This document shows positions 24,914 to 37,747 of a stretch of 64,000 bases of DNA, piece by piece. Below the pieces are notes generated by a model that did no database searches, was not told the DNA's origin, and saw only the letters and a list, made by a program, of their open reading frames with translations. A program made the position numbers and the translations under genes. Numbering within the stretch: position 1 is the first letter of the stretch; each line of letters opens with the position of its first letter. Source of the stretch: Erigeron canadensis (taxonomy: Eukaryota; Streptophyta; Magnoliopsida; Asterales; Asteraceae); contig NC_057769.1 in NCBI RefSeq assembly GCF_010389155.1, positions 6,200,735 to 6,264,734 of the forward strand, written 5' to 3'.

Positions 24914-26432
24914 TTAGCTTTTAACGAACTGCAAGCCGTTCACATTGGCATAACGTTCCATGAACCTCATGAACCTGTCCCAGTCTCGTGGAGTCCGCAT
25001 CACATACTTTGCTTCAATCCCAGCTGGTCTTCCATTGACGAATTTTGCACTGACATCAACTGACTGGAGTGTCCCTTCATCATCAATCATGAAAAATCCA
25101 GTAATATCTCCAACTTCACCAGATGAGTCAAAAACCGATGGTTCATCAAACTTGAAAATAGCCATACCGTTAGTCCCATCCCTTGATTTTGTTAGCTTCA
25201 CATCTGGTATAGTTTGTTCATCTTTACCTGGTATGAACTGAATCGACGGCTTCACCATCTTTATAGGAAGTGTAAACGTTCGAGAGCTTTTGAGATTCTT
25301 GGAATGCCCTGAAAGTGGTATGCTCAATGCCTGACCACTGAATGCAGAACGCGAACTGTGACAAACCACTCCTGATGTCATCCCTATACACAAACAATCA
25401 AAGATGCATCAAGCACAAAATTTTAAAAGACATTATCATACTAGAACACGCTAGAGATATGGGTTTGATCAGATTGACTCTGGATAATTCTTTGACAGTG
25501 ATAGATTCATTGTCCTTGGGTAACATCCCGGGGGAATAAATGCCTATGGTTACACTAAATCACTCTAGGATAACAATAAACAACATTCATATTTCAGGCA
25601 AAAAGCGTAGCAAAAACGCCGGAGATTTGTAAAAGGTATTAACCAATAACCATTCTTAATAGGGATATAAACGAAAAGCGTTTGGTGAACAGTCGATCGA
25701 GAAGTTCGTTTGTTAAGTACATGTTCCTCAAGTTAAATGAGCCAACACGAACATATGTTTATCTCATTTGTTTATGTTCGTGAACGTTTATGAACCCTTT
25801 TACCTAAATTAACCCTATACAATTAAGATACTTAACACCTAACAAACATGATTTACCAAAATTACACTTGCTGAAATAAATTACAGCATCTATCCTCAAC
25901 TCCTAAAATAACCACCCCTTTTATATAATTTACATAAATCAAAGCACTAAAAAAGATGATATACTGAAGGTATTAGTATCAAAAACTGAAGATATTACAA
26001 AAGGCGGTTTATATCATTTTTAGAGAGTAAATACTAACAACAACCAGTGGCGGAGCTATGTGACGCCCAGGGTGGTCATGGCAACCAAATATATATGAAT
26101 TTCTATACTTCTAGTACTATTGTTATATATCTATTTAGTTTAAAGATAATTGGCAACCTCAGACTTGTGCGAAATAATTTTGTAGTTTAATTTTACGCTT
26201 GTTAGTATCATAAAAACTGTACGAGGGAGGTAAGATGTAGATAGTCTTATCTTGGCCCAGAGAGACTTTTCTCTATAAATTATTCAGGAATGACGATTTT
26301 TTTTACTACAATGTACGTGGCCTAACCAAAAAAACAAAAAGAAGCTGCAGGGTTACCTGAAAGGAAACGAGGTTGATGACAAGAATGAGAAAGTGGTGAT
26401 GAGAAGGCAGCCATAGTTTGCAGAGTCGCCAT
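24914..26432 (-). CDS. PSB28: Psb28, photosystem II assembly factor, chloroplast precursor (two exons), 181 aa
   Basis: Psb28 binds photosystem II assembly intermediates at the thylakoid and assists biogenesis. Exon 1 is 26,357-26,432 (76 nt, [20 protein letters not shown]..., a Ser-rich transit peptide) and ends at CAG|GTAACC. Exon 2 is 24,914-25,383, after a TATAG acceptor. The 973-bp intron is phase 1 and splicing gives 546 nt, exactly 182 codons with the stop. The mature part has the Psb28 core at about residues 68-181: [69 protein letters not shown] and a C-terminal YANVNGLQF. The length fits Arabidopsis PSB28 (about 183 aa). No damage is seen. Confidence 0.93.
25384..26356. other. PSB28 intron with transposon remnants
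   Basis: Around 25,665-25,800 the phrase AGGGATATAAACGAAAAGCG, followed by TTCGTTTGTTAAG and GTTCGTGAACGTTTATGAAC, resembles a degraded hAT MITE of the type that starts with a GGGGTGTAAACGA-like end. At 26,045 CAGTGGCGGAGCTATGTGAC looks like a terminus of another MITE whose partner end I could not find. No coding sequence. Confidence 0.5.
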
Positions 26433-27289
26433 TGTTTTTGTTAATTAGACACAAATCATATACATACAAAATATATATGTAAAGAAGAAGAAAAGAAAAC
26501 CAAAAAAGATAGTGTTTTAATGAGATAAATTTATGGTGGGAGTGAGTGTTCAAAGTGTTTGTAGCAGGGATTGTTGGTGTGTGCAAATGTTAGCCATTCA
26601 GTTTTTGGAGGGATAAGGGAAAATTTTACTTCCCCTTTCTTTACCAAACATTACAAAACAATGAAACATTATAAACGTAAGGATGTAAAAAAAATTAGAA
26701 TTAGTGCATTATAATTATAGTGGTTTGTTTATATAAATCCCTAATTATCTATACATCTAAAGGGCTGCATCTCAGCCCTTAGATCAAACTAATCAATGGC
26801 TGAGATTAGCATTTAACTTACAACTAAAATTATACACGGAAGGGTAGTTTCGTAAATTACCTTTCATCCTTTATCTTCTTCCTCCGCCTCCCAAAATACA
26901 CACGCACACAGTAACCAACACCAACACACACTTAAAAGCTGCGATTCACACAGTAAACACATACACTATTGCTCTCTTTTTCTTTCCGGCCATTTCTACC
27001 CGTTTATCATGTCTCTTTGGCCATTATTTTCTACCGTCGATTATCTCTATCTGTTAATTATGTGTCTCCGACAATTATTTCTACTGGTGATTATCATTTC
27101 CATCAGCAATTCCGTCTAATTCATTAAATAGATAACGGAAAAGTGATAATGATGATCCGATCTACTCTATTTCTTTATTTATTCATTATTTTTTTTATTT
27201 TTTATTTTTCATTTTGTATGATTTTTTAGGTTTTTAGTTAATTTTTTTATGTTTTGTTTTTTCATTTCTAATTTTATTGTTAGAATCAA
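26433..27289. other. PSB28 upstream region, then a leader-like segment of the palindrome-rich domain
   Basis: The first ~200 bp should contain the PSB28 promoter. At 26,769-26,805 a short inverted repeat TCTCAGCC/GGCTGAGA is present and might mark a transposon edge. From about 26,845 to 27,060, segments such as GGGTAGTTTCGT, CACACGCACACA and CTCTCTTTTTCTTTCCGG resemble, in inverted orientation, the leader of Ulp1-type copy B (about 60,060-60,290). No exon was found downstream. Confidence 0.45.
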
Positions 27290-28330
27290 GTGATTATATA
27301 GTGTTATTTAGTTTATGTGTAGAATCAAAAATGATTTTGTATATTTTTGTAAGTTTTCTGTTTTTATTTTATTTTAATGTTCATAATCATATTTGATTAT
27401 GTATATAGATCTTAGAGATTTCTTTTTATGTATCTGTATTTGTAAAATCATATTTGATTATGTAAAATCATAACTTATACAAGATCAACTATTGAAAATC
27501 ATATATGATTATGTAAATGAGTTTCTTACATTGAAACTTATTCATAATCATAAATGATTTTTAAGCATACATTGTGACATACCCATACAAAATCATATTT
27601 GATGTTATTACAAAGAAAAATATTTAAAATCATTGTTTAGAATCATATATGATTTTCTATATGCTTTCCATACACAATCATAACTTATACAAGATCAACT
27701 ATTCAAAATCAAAAATGATTCTACGTATACATGGGTAATACTTATAGAAAATCATTTATGATTCTGTATAGCACAATGTGACGAAATGAAATCAGTTTCT
27801 TACATTGAAACTTATTCATAATCATAAATGATTTTTAAGCATACATTGTGACATACCCATACAAAATCATATTTGATGTTATTACAAAGAAAAATATTTA
27901 AAATCATTGTTTAGAATCATATATGATTTTCTATATGCTTTCCATACACAATCATAACTTATACAAGATCAACTATTCAAAATCAAAAATGATTCTACGT
28001 ATACATGGGTAATACTTATAGAAAATCATTTATGATTCTGTATAGCACAATGTGACGAAATGAAATCAGTTTCTTACATTGAAACTTATTCATAATCATA
28101 AATGATTTTTAAGCATACATTGTGACATACCCATACAAAATCATATTTGATGTTATTACAAAGAAAAATATTTAAAATCATTGTTTAGAATCATATATGA
28201 TTTTCTATATGCTTTCCATACACAATCATAACTTATACAAGATCAACTATTCAAAATCAAAAATGATTCTACGTATACAACTTATACAAAATCATAAATA
28301 TAAATTATATTTCATTTTCTATTGCTGAAA
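27290..28330. repeat. Palindromic AAATCA/TGATTT motif block 1
   Basis: This stretch carries many short palindromes such as AATCATATATGATT, AATCATAAATGATT and AAATCAAAAATGATT, spaced tens of bases apart. The half-site AATCA/TGATT is constant and the three central bases are A/T. Part of the block is a 274-bp tandem repeat. Confidence 0.85.
27521..28279. repeat. Tandem repeat, 274-bp period, ~2.8 copies
   Basis: Units starting GTTTCTTACATTGAAACTTA begin at 27,521, 27,795 and 28,069. The copies look identical or nearly so over the shared length and each contains several of the AAATCA/TGATTT palindromes. The near-identity implies a recent duplication or homogenisation, or an assembly effect. Confidence 0.92.
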
Positions 28331-30439
28331 TACATAAATATAACATTGTTATCATATTTGTTTCACAACAGATTATATAACTTTATTTCACAAACTATTT
28401 CCATATACACGACGAACCCTATAATTTCTTGTTCTTAGATAGTTCTCTTTTATTTCCTTAATGCTATACATGCTTTTATACTCATTTGCCTCCTCAAGTA
28501 TTTTTGTCGCTTCAGTGTTAATGTCATGTGTCAACATCTTTGCGGCATACTTTATTCTCAACTTCACAAGTACTTCAAGCTGATCCTTGGATTCGACTGG
28601 AATACCACAATTTCAATTTTTTGATTGTTGACCAATAAAACATTCCATATGTCGCATAAGAAAAACACCACAGTCAACATTGTTATTTTCTGTATGCCAT
28701 TGAAGATCTAGTTGTTCTGCTTGGTATAAGTCAACAATATTTGACAATGGATGATTCACATTCTTGAAATACCTTGAGAAGTGATAAAGCTATGCAAATA
28801 TCAAAAGCAAATTTAGCTAATTTTATAAAATTAAATAAAAGAGGGTTGATTTGATTTGTACATACCACGGTATCGCACACGTTCTCATATTTGTCTTTGA
28901 AATCGGAAGTTGAAGTGATATTGTCGATAATATGAAAGCCATTTAAATCATCTGTTATCTCCAGAACCAGAAGATAAAAATGTTGCCCACGACAGATTGG
29001 GATAAATATCTATTTCATAGTTTAAAGCAAAAACAAAATAAGTTAGATAAACAATTAAGAAAAATCAAATTCAAATGAATGGAGAGACACACAAATCTGT
29101 ACCATACCATATCGACTTCTCTAAATGACAGTACATCAGGATCATTATTAAAAAAGTTCTCCAAATTAGACTTAAAAATCTGGTGAAGCACATCCTTATT
29201 TTTCTTAGAATGCTCATCAAATAGTTCATGTGTCTGTTGAATTAAAAAATCAAAGAGTTTTAACTTTATATAATATAAAACTTTTAATATTGATTAATAG
29301 ATAAATAATTAAACGTTACAACTTACAAAAATACATGTAGTAAGAAACACCCTTCTTGGTGAATATTGATCCTTGAATCTTTCTTCATAATTCAGTATTC
29401 CTGACCAGCAATCAACAACTGGAGCTTCTATATATGATCCAGGGGCTAACGATTGAAACATATATGCCATTCCAAACGGATTTCCATATACACCGTTAGT
29501 TTTGAAAACAATTTTACTGTAAGAAAAGTAAACAAGGTAAAAGTTTAGCTACTCAACAAAAATTTATCTAGTCAACAATTAATTTATCTAAACGAAACTT
29601 ACCAAAAACTGTCCTCTTGTGTAATTGAAGAAAACATATTCAACGCAACCACTAGTTCAAAATAAACTATACGTGTAGAGGTAGGGAGAAACCTCCTATT
29701 AACATATGGAGATTTTATGACAGGGGCAACAACTTCTAGAGGATTATTCAACGGCGAGTTTAAAGAAAATTGAGATAATAGTTGGAATGTTGGATGGGAC
29801 AAGTTTACAACATCCTTATTTTCTTCTTTTTTATTTTCTGATTGATTCTTTTTCTTGATTTCCAATGAAAGTCTGTTCATAGTTTCAAAAAATTCATCCT
29901 TATTTTCTTCCAACCACTGTAAAAATTTTTCTTCTTCTTGATCATTCTTCTTAACAATTGACTTCTTACCAATTTCATTACAACCTGAATCTTGAAATAA
30001 TTCATTCTGAACATTATTTTCGCAGTCTTCTTGATTCCGGTTATTCTGATTTTCAGATTCATATTCATTTTCAAATTCAAAATCTGCTTCATCTGAACCA
30101 AGATTAACTTCAACTTCATATTCTTGACTCATATTGTCAATTTTTTTCCTATTTAAGGTTGCACCATGGTTTTCTTTTTTAAACTCAAGTTCATTATCGT
30201 TTCCAATTCCTTCTCTGTCCAATATATTAGTCACATACAGATCCACATCTTCTCCTTCTTTAGCTAAAAACTCCTTCACAGAAAAAACATCATTGATCTT
30301 CCAGTATACCTTTTGCAAGCTGGCATCATCTCCATAATTTTATTTGAATTCTTTGATTATATCCAACAACAACAACTTCATCTCAATTATAGCATCTAGC
30401 TTATAATCAATTAATGTTAAACAATCCTACAAAATTAAT

Positions 30440-30650
30440 TGATAAGAAAACTATTTAAAATCAGAAATGATTTTACACCTAGAAATGGTTTCAATAGAAA
30501 GAAATTTATTCATAATCAAAAATTATTTTACGTGTACATTGTGATATCTATATAAACAAATATATTAAAGATCAAAAATGATTTTACTTGTACATTGTGA
30601 TATCTATACAAACAAACATATTAAAGATCAAAAATGATTTTAAGAATAGA
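30440..30650. repeat. Palindromic AAATCA/TGATTT motif block inside intron 3 of copy A
   Basis: Four motif copies lie in the intron between exons 3 and 4, for example AAATCAGAAATGATTTTA and two AGATCAAAAATGATTTTA, the last two within a ~55-bp near-duplication. The flanking exons lack the motif. Confidence 0.8.
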
Positions 30651-32075
30651 GTGTACCTTTTTTCCAAAAGCCAACAAATGTTCCGTTGAACCAAAATCTT
30701 CAAAAGCATTCTCTCTTTCTGCACGATATTTTAAAAAAGGAGTCCAACTTTTGAATATAGGTCGTTGTCGACAAACAGGTAGCCCTTCAGTTTTTGTACG
30801 GTCAAGATAAAGCAGCTAAAAAAAAATAACACAATGAAAAGTTTCAGTGTCAAAAAACACAAATACAATATGGATAACAAAATAAACTTACAGTTAAGAA
30901 GGTAAATGGACCAGCATATGGATTTGTTGCAGGACTCTCTCTGTTCCAATTATTTTTACTCTTTTGTAATTCATTCAGCAAAAAACCAATCCAATCTATG
31001 TCAGAAATAACTGTTTTACTTGATATATGTTCCAAAACGTCATACTTAACGAGACCACTGGTTTCGCATCCTATCATTGTATTGGCAAAGAGCATTAAGA
31101 AATTCATCTTAAAAAATTCATCAGTTGCTGTAACACCCCGAGCTAGGGCTCGAAATATTACGGAAATCATATAGCACAAGGAGGGATTATCGTAGGCAAC
31201 TAAATGACATTAATGAATTCGGTGAATCCACAACAAGTCAAATATTCAAACAATGCACAAGGAGCAAATGACCATCAAAGTTTACAAAAGAGAATTCTAG
31301 AGATGGCTATCGATCCTAAGCATTAATCCAAAAGTGGGCGTATGAATCCTTGATCCATAAAGTCCATGCCCGAAACCAAAAGCTACACCAGATCATGCAT
31401 CACATCCTTGAACCACCTGATTACCTGAAAAGTGTTCTACAAGTCAACACGAGGTTGGTGAGTTCGTAGTGGTGGCCCAAGATGAACCACCGACCATAAC
31501 CACATGTCATGAAAACAAGAACAATTATCACATACAAGTAGTCTTACACGTCATCCAACCAATGCATCACTATATAACAAACGTATAAGAACAATCAATG
31601 CAATGTCAATGCCATGATGTGAATGATATGCATGCCAAACCAAAATACATATAATATGTAGGGCCATTATGCCATCTATGCAACGATACTCACAGGTCAT
31701 CACCATGACCATTGTGGCATCTCAAAAACGTCGGCGAATATACGTCTATAACCCGGATGACCAACACCAGTGTATACGTCTATACCTGGATAAACACATT
31801 TGTCTCAACAGACAACCAAATCATCTCAAAGCAACCAACACAATGCAAGCCCAACAATCCATCAATCCAACATCCAATAACCAACAATATGATCAAACTA
31901 TACATACATACACTTGAGAGGGCTTGCTTTCAAAGAGTCCTCGATGTTTGTATACAGGGTGTACCAGCGGCTAACCCTCCACATCTCAAACCTTTTGAAC
32001 GCGAAGTCGACTTCCATGTATGTACATCTAATCTAAATATAACCTTTCTCAATACCAACATACACAAAACATTTC

Positions 32076-33042
32076 TATTAGTCCCAACTATCACTAGATG
32101 GGTGCTGAAGACACCTCTATGTCGATGGTGAGTGAACTTTGCAACACGATCAATTAATCTGGATGTGACCAGTTTAGTTTGATCGTGTACCAGGTTAACT
32201 GGAATTAAGTATTAAAGTGACAGAATGTTAATACATGCAATAATATAAATGACGAGCATATAAACTGGTGAGACAATATGTAATTTTCAAGTGTATTTTA
32301 TTTATTACTGTTTAAATAAAATACAAGGTTGTTGCGGAACCAAGATAATACAAGAATGTAAATATCCTAACAACCCATGAATTACAATTGATCTAAACTT
32401 GGAAATTCTCCTAAACAATCGAAACACTTAGAGTTGTGAAATGTTTCTTTTTATGATTGAGAGAATATTGCACAAGTTCACCAATATTGCAGAATATTTG
32501 TATTTGCAAAGTTATTGAAACAGCTTGTGCAAGGACCTCTATTTATAGTCGAAGATTGAGCATGGGGATCTCAACTTCGATGTACAAATATGGTTGACAG
32601 CACACAAAAGTATTGTTTAAATAATCCTTTGTGTGTGTTAAATAAAGTAAGACAAAAGGTTACTTTATTCAACCACTCTACATCTTTGTATCTTTATCCA
32701 AAGACAATATCATTGTCCGGTTAAAAGGATGTAGAGTAAAAAAGGTCCTCCTCGTAATCAGTGTAAAGCTTTGTAAGAGCATTTACACTGGAGGATTCTC
32801 CAGTTGATTGATCTGGTAGATTGTCAACTGGGCTTCGCTGCCATTGCCAATCTCTATTTTCCATTTGTTGTCTTTGACTTCAACTGGAAGGTCTTCAGAT
32901 TCTAGTCGTCTGATCTCAACTGGAGGAAGTCATCAGTTGCTAAACCTGTACAATGCAACTGGACTTCTAATATTTCGGACAATTCCTCATGCTCTCCAGA
33001 TGTCACTGGAGAGCTCCAGTTTAGTTAAAACTGGACCTAACA
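32076..33042 (-). repeat. 3' LTR of the copia element
   Basis: 967 bp, matching the LTR at 50,962-51,928 wherever compared. It is preceded (minus sense) by the polypurine tract and followed by the ATTTC target duplication. It has TG...TA ends rather than the usual TG...CA. A small plus-strand open frame inside it is not a gene. Confidence 0.93.
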
Positions 33043-33056
33043 AATTCCCCCTAATT
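33043..33056 (-). promoter_or_regulatory. Polypurine tract
   Basis: On the minus strand AATTAGGGGGAATT immediately precedes the 3' LTR, as expected for the primer of plus-strand DNA synthesis. Confidence 0.8.
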
Positions 33057-33317
33057 GTCCTGAAATATTGTCAAGTATTTTCAAACTTGTTTCTATACAA
33101 GTTTAAGTTTGAAATACTTGAATTTGATAAGACCTATTAAGTTTCCAAGACATTTTATAGATCATCAAATGTCTTGGATTTTGTTTTAAGTGTTTGTAGA
33201 TCTTATCAGATATCTTACTTGTAGGTTACAATCTGGCAACTTGTATATACATACAATTTCAAATAAATTACAAGAGAGTACACAAAATTACAAGCAGATA
33301 ATAGTTAGAAGGAAAAC

Positions 33318-36300
33318 TTAAACAGATGGCCCTTCGCCAGTTTTCCTTCTCTTTGAGACTGATGAAATCGGCTGAGTATCCTCAGGATCAAGGCCTAATC
33401 TTTCTTCAATGTTTTCCTTGAACTTGATGAGATTTTGCAATACATACTCCCAGCCTCTTTCAACTTTATTCTTCCTCTGCCTCCCCTCCAACAGCCTCAA
33501 CATCTCAACATGCTCGGAATGACCATACTGATTGACATCCGGGTTCTCAGTAGTCCTTTTAGGTCCACCAAAGTATTGTACCTCAACAACAAAATGCTTG
33601 GCACCAGGCTTAATTGAAACCTTAACATCAGTAATCCTGCCTCTATTGTGCCTTCGACGCTGTACATCTGACAAATATGTGCGAGCTTCAGATTCATTTG
33701 TCAGTTTGATTTTGCTCGTGCTCAGCTTTTGTGTAGCAGCTCGAATATCATCTGTTGTGGGTTCACATGGTTCTACCCAAGTCCTCAGATTTGCATCTCT
33801 TGGTAAGGCCTTTTGTTTTCTTCCTTTGGACTTGGGTGGATTCAACACTTTGGTGACCGCCTTCTTGACCTGCTCAGTTCTCTTGAGAATCCCTTCAGAT
33901 CTGATCTCTCTGGCCTTTTCCACCGATACATTCAAACACTTTGCATCCAGTTCAGCCTCATCATCCTGGTAGTGTTTGTCCAGTTCTACTTCAAGCATCT
34001 CCTTCAGTGCATTGACTATTCTTGTATCTTCTTTGATCTTCTTGTATTCAACAAGTGTCAAGCCAAGGAGTTGAGCATCAGTGATATCAACAAGAGGGGT
34101 TGGAAGATTTTTTCTTGATTCAAACTGGTTTGCCTTCATTTGTTTCTTCCTTTCCTTGACCAGGTATCCCACTCTTGCTAATTTCTGGCTCTCGCTTTCA
34201 GTAACTGGAGGCAACAAATCGACATTGCCAGTTTCCAACATTGGTGCATCGGTGGCTGGTTCCAAAGATTCATCAGCAATGGCCTTTCCCTTGTCAACAC
34301 TCCCTACCACCACATCATCAAACACCTCAAACCCTTGCTCACCAGCCTCAGTACTGGTAGCCATCACAATCTCCTTCCCTTTACTTGAAGTCTTCACAAG
34401 AGTGTGAGGGGCATGTACCGACCTTTCCCCCTTGGCAGCATCTAGTCCCTGCCTGATGGCTTCAAAATCAGCATGACTAGAGGGCAGGCGATCTAGAGGC
34501 TGCCATGATTGCATTGTCTTACACTCTTTGAAGACTCCACAAAGCATGCGAACTGTCCTCCAAAGATGATTTATCTCTTGAGATTGAGTCATTACATTTC
34601 CACTTGTCTGCTCTTGACTCTTTAAAATTTGTTTGAGAATGGAGAGATCATCTGAAGAGAGCCCAGTTGCAGGGACTTCCTGAGCACTGTCAGGCTCAAC
34701 CGCCCTTCCTTTGCCAACTTCAGTGGTCAGATCAGATATGGCAGTTGAATGTTCAGACACTTTGCTAGCCAGCGTATCCAGACTGCACCTCAACCGATCA
34801 ATCTCAGATGTTATTGGAGTGAGATCGACCTGGGGCACTGCAATCTTGGTGATCTCAGATATCACCTTTTCTATCAAGTTACTCTCACTGGCAGCCAAAG
34901 TTTCTTCGATCTTGAGACCCACTGAAGAGGCCAACCGACTCCCAAGCTCTGTCACATCTAGGCCAGGTTTGCTACACAGCTCTTGCACCTGCCTTTCCAG
35001 ATTCTTAATATCAACCTCTGAAGATCTGACAGTATTGTTCAGCAGGTTGGATATTGAGGATGTGACTCCAGATTGAGTCAGTGCGAATGCCTCCCTTAAA
35101 GATATTGCCAATTGATTGGAGGATTCCACTAACTCGTTCAGCTTGCCAAACACCAAGTCCTCATTAGCAGAGAACTTGTTAATCCCCAGGTCAACCACTT
35201 TAATATTTTGCAGATGATCCTTGTGGTACCTGGAGAGGGACTTGGTGTTCTTCTCCAGTGTCTTTTGAATCTCTTCCACCCTCGCAAGAAGGTTCGAGAG
35301 ATCGGTTTGAAAAGACACGAACTGGCTGTCCAATGACGGAGGAGAAGGTGTCACTGGACCAGCTGAGAAAGCTACAGGTGCAACTGGACGAGGTATGACA
35401 ATATCTGGTTCTCCAGTTGCAGTAGCATCAGTAGAGAGAAGAGGAGGGGTTGTAGAAATGAAAGGAAGAGATTCAATGTGGCGTTCATGCTGAGAATGCT
35501 CAGGTGTGAACGACGGCGACGGTGGGGTTAGGATGTGTCTATTTCTAGGCACACCCATAGAAGAAGGTGATTGGCGAGAGGTGAATATTGGAGGTATTTC
35601 TAAGCTTTGTACATGAGTTGGGGAAACTGAAACATGTGGTTCTTGGGGTTGACCAAGGAGAGAAGGGAGCTGATCAAGTATAGTCGCATCAGCCATCTCC
35701 TGGTCAGATTCTGTCTCAGATGAGTCCGAAGACTCAAGCTGAAACACACCCTCATTTATGCCAAGATCCATAAATGTTGGGGGTGGCTGAACAAGTTGTT
35801 CAGACTCCTGATGACCAGTTTGAGTTGCCTCAATGGTATCATCAGTTTGAGGATCCGTTGCCGAAGCATCTTCTCCCTGGACAGAGGTGACTGGTGCCTC
35901 AACCACAACTGCTCTATCCTCAGTTGCAATATCATCGGCAGCGGCTTCAGAGACCACTATCACAGATTGTGACTGGTCAGGTGCAGCAAGTCCAGATCTT
36001 GATCTCCTGCTTTTAGAGGATCTTCTTGCTTTAGGAACTGCCTGGACTCCTGCTTCTGCCACAGTTACAACTTCAGTAGACGAACCGGTGGGTCCCTCAT
36101 TATTTTGAGGCCCGCCCAGTTGCCTTTCTGATTCACCAGATTGTGGTGCATCAGTTTTAGAGAATGCAAAAATCATTCTCGGGGACATCTGGACTTCATC
36201 AGAAGTGGACACCAGGTTGTCCAGATTCCTCAACAGTTCTGGCACAGAGAACGAGGATTGCGTGTTGTTGTACTCGTCTCTGCCCAGAATCTGAATAAAA

Positions 36301-37048
36301 CAAAGGGACAGAAACCTTGAAAAGGGAACACAAGGACCCCTGTTACCCTTAACTTGAATACCAGGCTTCTGAACAAAATGCCTGCAAAATCCACCCTCAG
36401 CCCATTCCAAAGGCAGTACGCCATTTCTGCCTGGAAGGAGTTTATCTGGTCCAATCCACCAGAACTCCCTCCCAAACTTTCCACCAAGTGGACCATAAAG
36501 AACTTCCAGGATGGTGAAAGCCCCTTCATTGTAATGGACCCCTTGGTCTTCAACACATCCCCCTCCACCATCTCCTTATTTCCCATATCAAGGAAGACCT
36601 GGCGGAAATTGATATTGGAGGAAATCACCACTGGAGTTTCATTATGTCTCCAGTAGTTGAGGTTAAGGGCTTCCCTCAACGTTCCAGTGGTGATGGTACA
36701 CGGGACTGACCCATCCTTTAGAGAAAAGGAGATGGATGAGCAGTCCTCAGAAAGAGAGGCAGTGTACCAGAACTCACACAAGTAATCATGGAATAGCTTG
36801 TGTGGATTCAAAGAGAAGGCATCGCTGAGGGGAGAAATCCGAAGAAAGGATTGGATTCTCCCGATAAGAGAGTCAGCGGCCTGGAGCCCTTGAAGAGATG
36901 CCATTGGATTATTTGGATTTAGTTTAATAAGCTTAGAGCTTATGGGAGCACCAGTGGCACGAATAACATTTTGTGATGGAATGTACTCAGCAGTGAGTAG
37001 ATTCACATCACGAGAACGAGATGAAGAAGAAGAAGATTTAGGAGCCAT
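33318..37048 (-). pseudogene. Extra 3' ORF (env-like position) of the Sirevirus-like element
   Basis: A long reading frame lies between pol and the 3' LTR. It starts MAPKSSSSSSRSRD at 37,048 and ends at 33,318. The N-terminal ~240 residues are globular (FHDYLCEFWYTA, LREALNLNYWRHNETPVV). The middle is Pro/Ser/Thr-rich and acidic, then long helical, probably coiled-coil, stretches follow, with a Lys-rich C-terminal part. One frameshift near 36,350 breaks it, after a LVFKL segment; the downstream frame continues KGNRGPCVPFSRFLSLCF. I see no convincing signal peptide or membrane anchor. Related ORFs in Sireviruses are called env-like by position only and their role is unknown. The frameshift may be a sequencing error. 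Confidence 0.8.
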
Positions 37049-37747
37049 TTGTGAATTTAGATTTAGGGTTTTGGACTTAAAGAAGAAAGAGAGAAAAGGA
37101 TCTCGAATTGTGAATGATTGAAAGAGTAAATGAAGGAATTTTGAGAGAAGTAAATGAGACGGATATATTGGTGGGGGGTATATATAGGCAGTAAAAATAT
37201 TGCCAAAATATATACGAAAAGATATTTTAGTCTCCAAAAGTTTGAAATAATTTGTAAAAAGTTATTTTCCAAAATTTTGAGAATTCAAAAATATTTAATA
37301 CTTCCCATCAAGCATTTAATGCTACGACGGCTGGTATTCACATTTACCCACTAACTTCACCAATACCCATAAAAAGTGCAGTACATTTCAGCAAAAGTCT
37401 TGACACGTAAGACATGTCAGGTGACGTTCGTGAGTGCGAGGTTAGTACTCGAGTAACATCACGTGTCACAAGTATCCACCAAGTAAAACACAACGTTATG
37501 AAATCTGGCTGACCACCATTTTGAGACAAGACCAAACTAGCAACCAAAAGAAAATTTAGATGCCAGTTTCAACTGATAACCTTCAGTTGCATTTTTCAAT
37601 AATTTATTTGAAAAATATTTTGAGTCTTTTTCCCCCTAAAAATGTGATCCATTTGATCAATGACTAGTCTTTGAGTACATCAAGGCGTTCAATCTCCAAC
37701 CAATCAAGGATCACCTGGACCATCCTCAACTGAAGGGCCTCTTCAGT

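Noticed and set aside
29599..30318. Independent acidic protein gene
   Set aside because: It joins in frame, by GT-AG introns of matching phase, to the other exons of Ulp1-type copy A and corresponds to exon 4 of copy B.
32844..33140. Small plus-strand gene, repeated at 51,730 and 44,276
   Set aside because: It lies inside the copia LTR on the antisense strand and recurs simply because the LTR does.
33532..36108. Several plus-strand ORFs opposite the copia 3' ORF
   Set aside because: They are antisense shadows of the long minus-strand reading frame.
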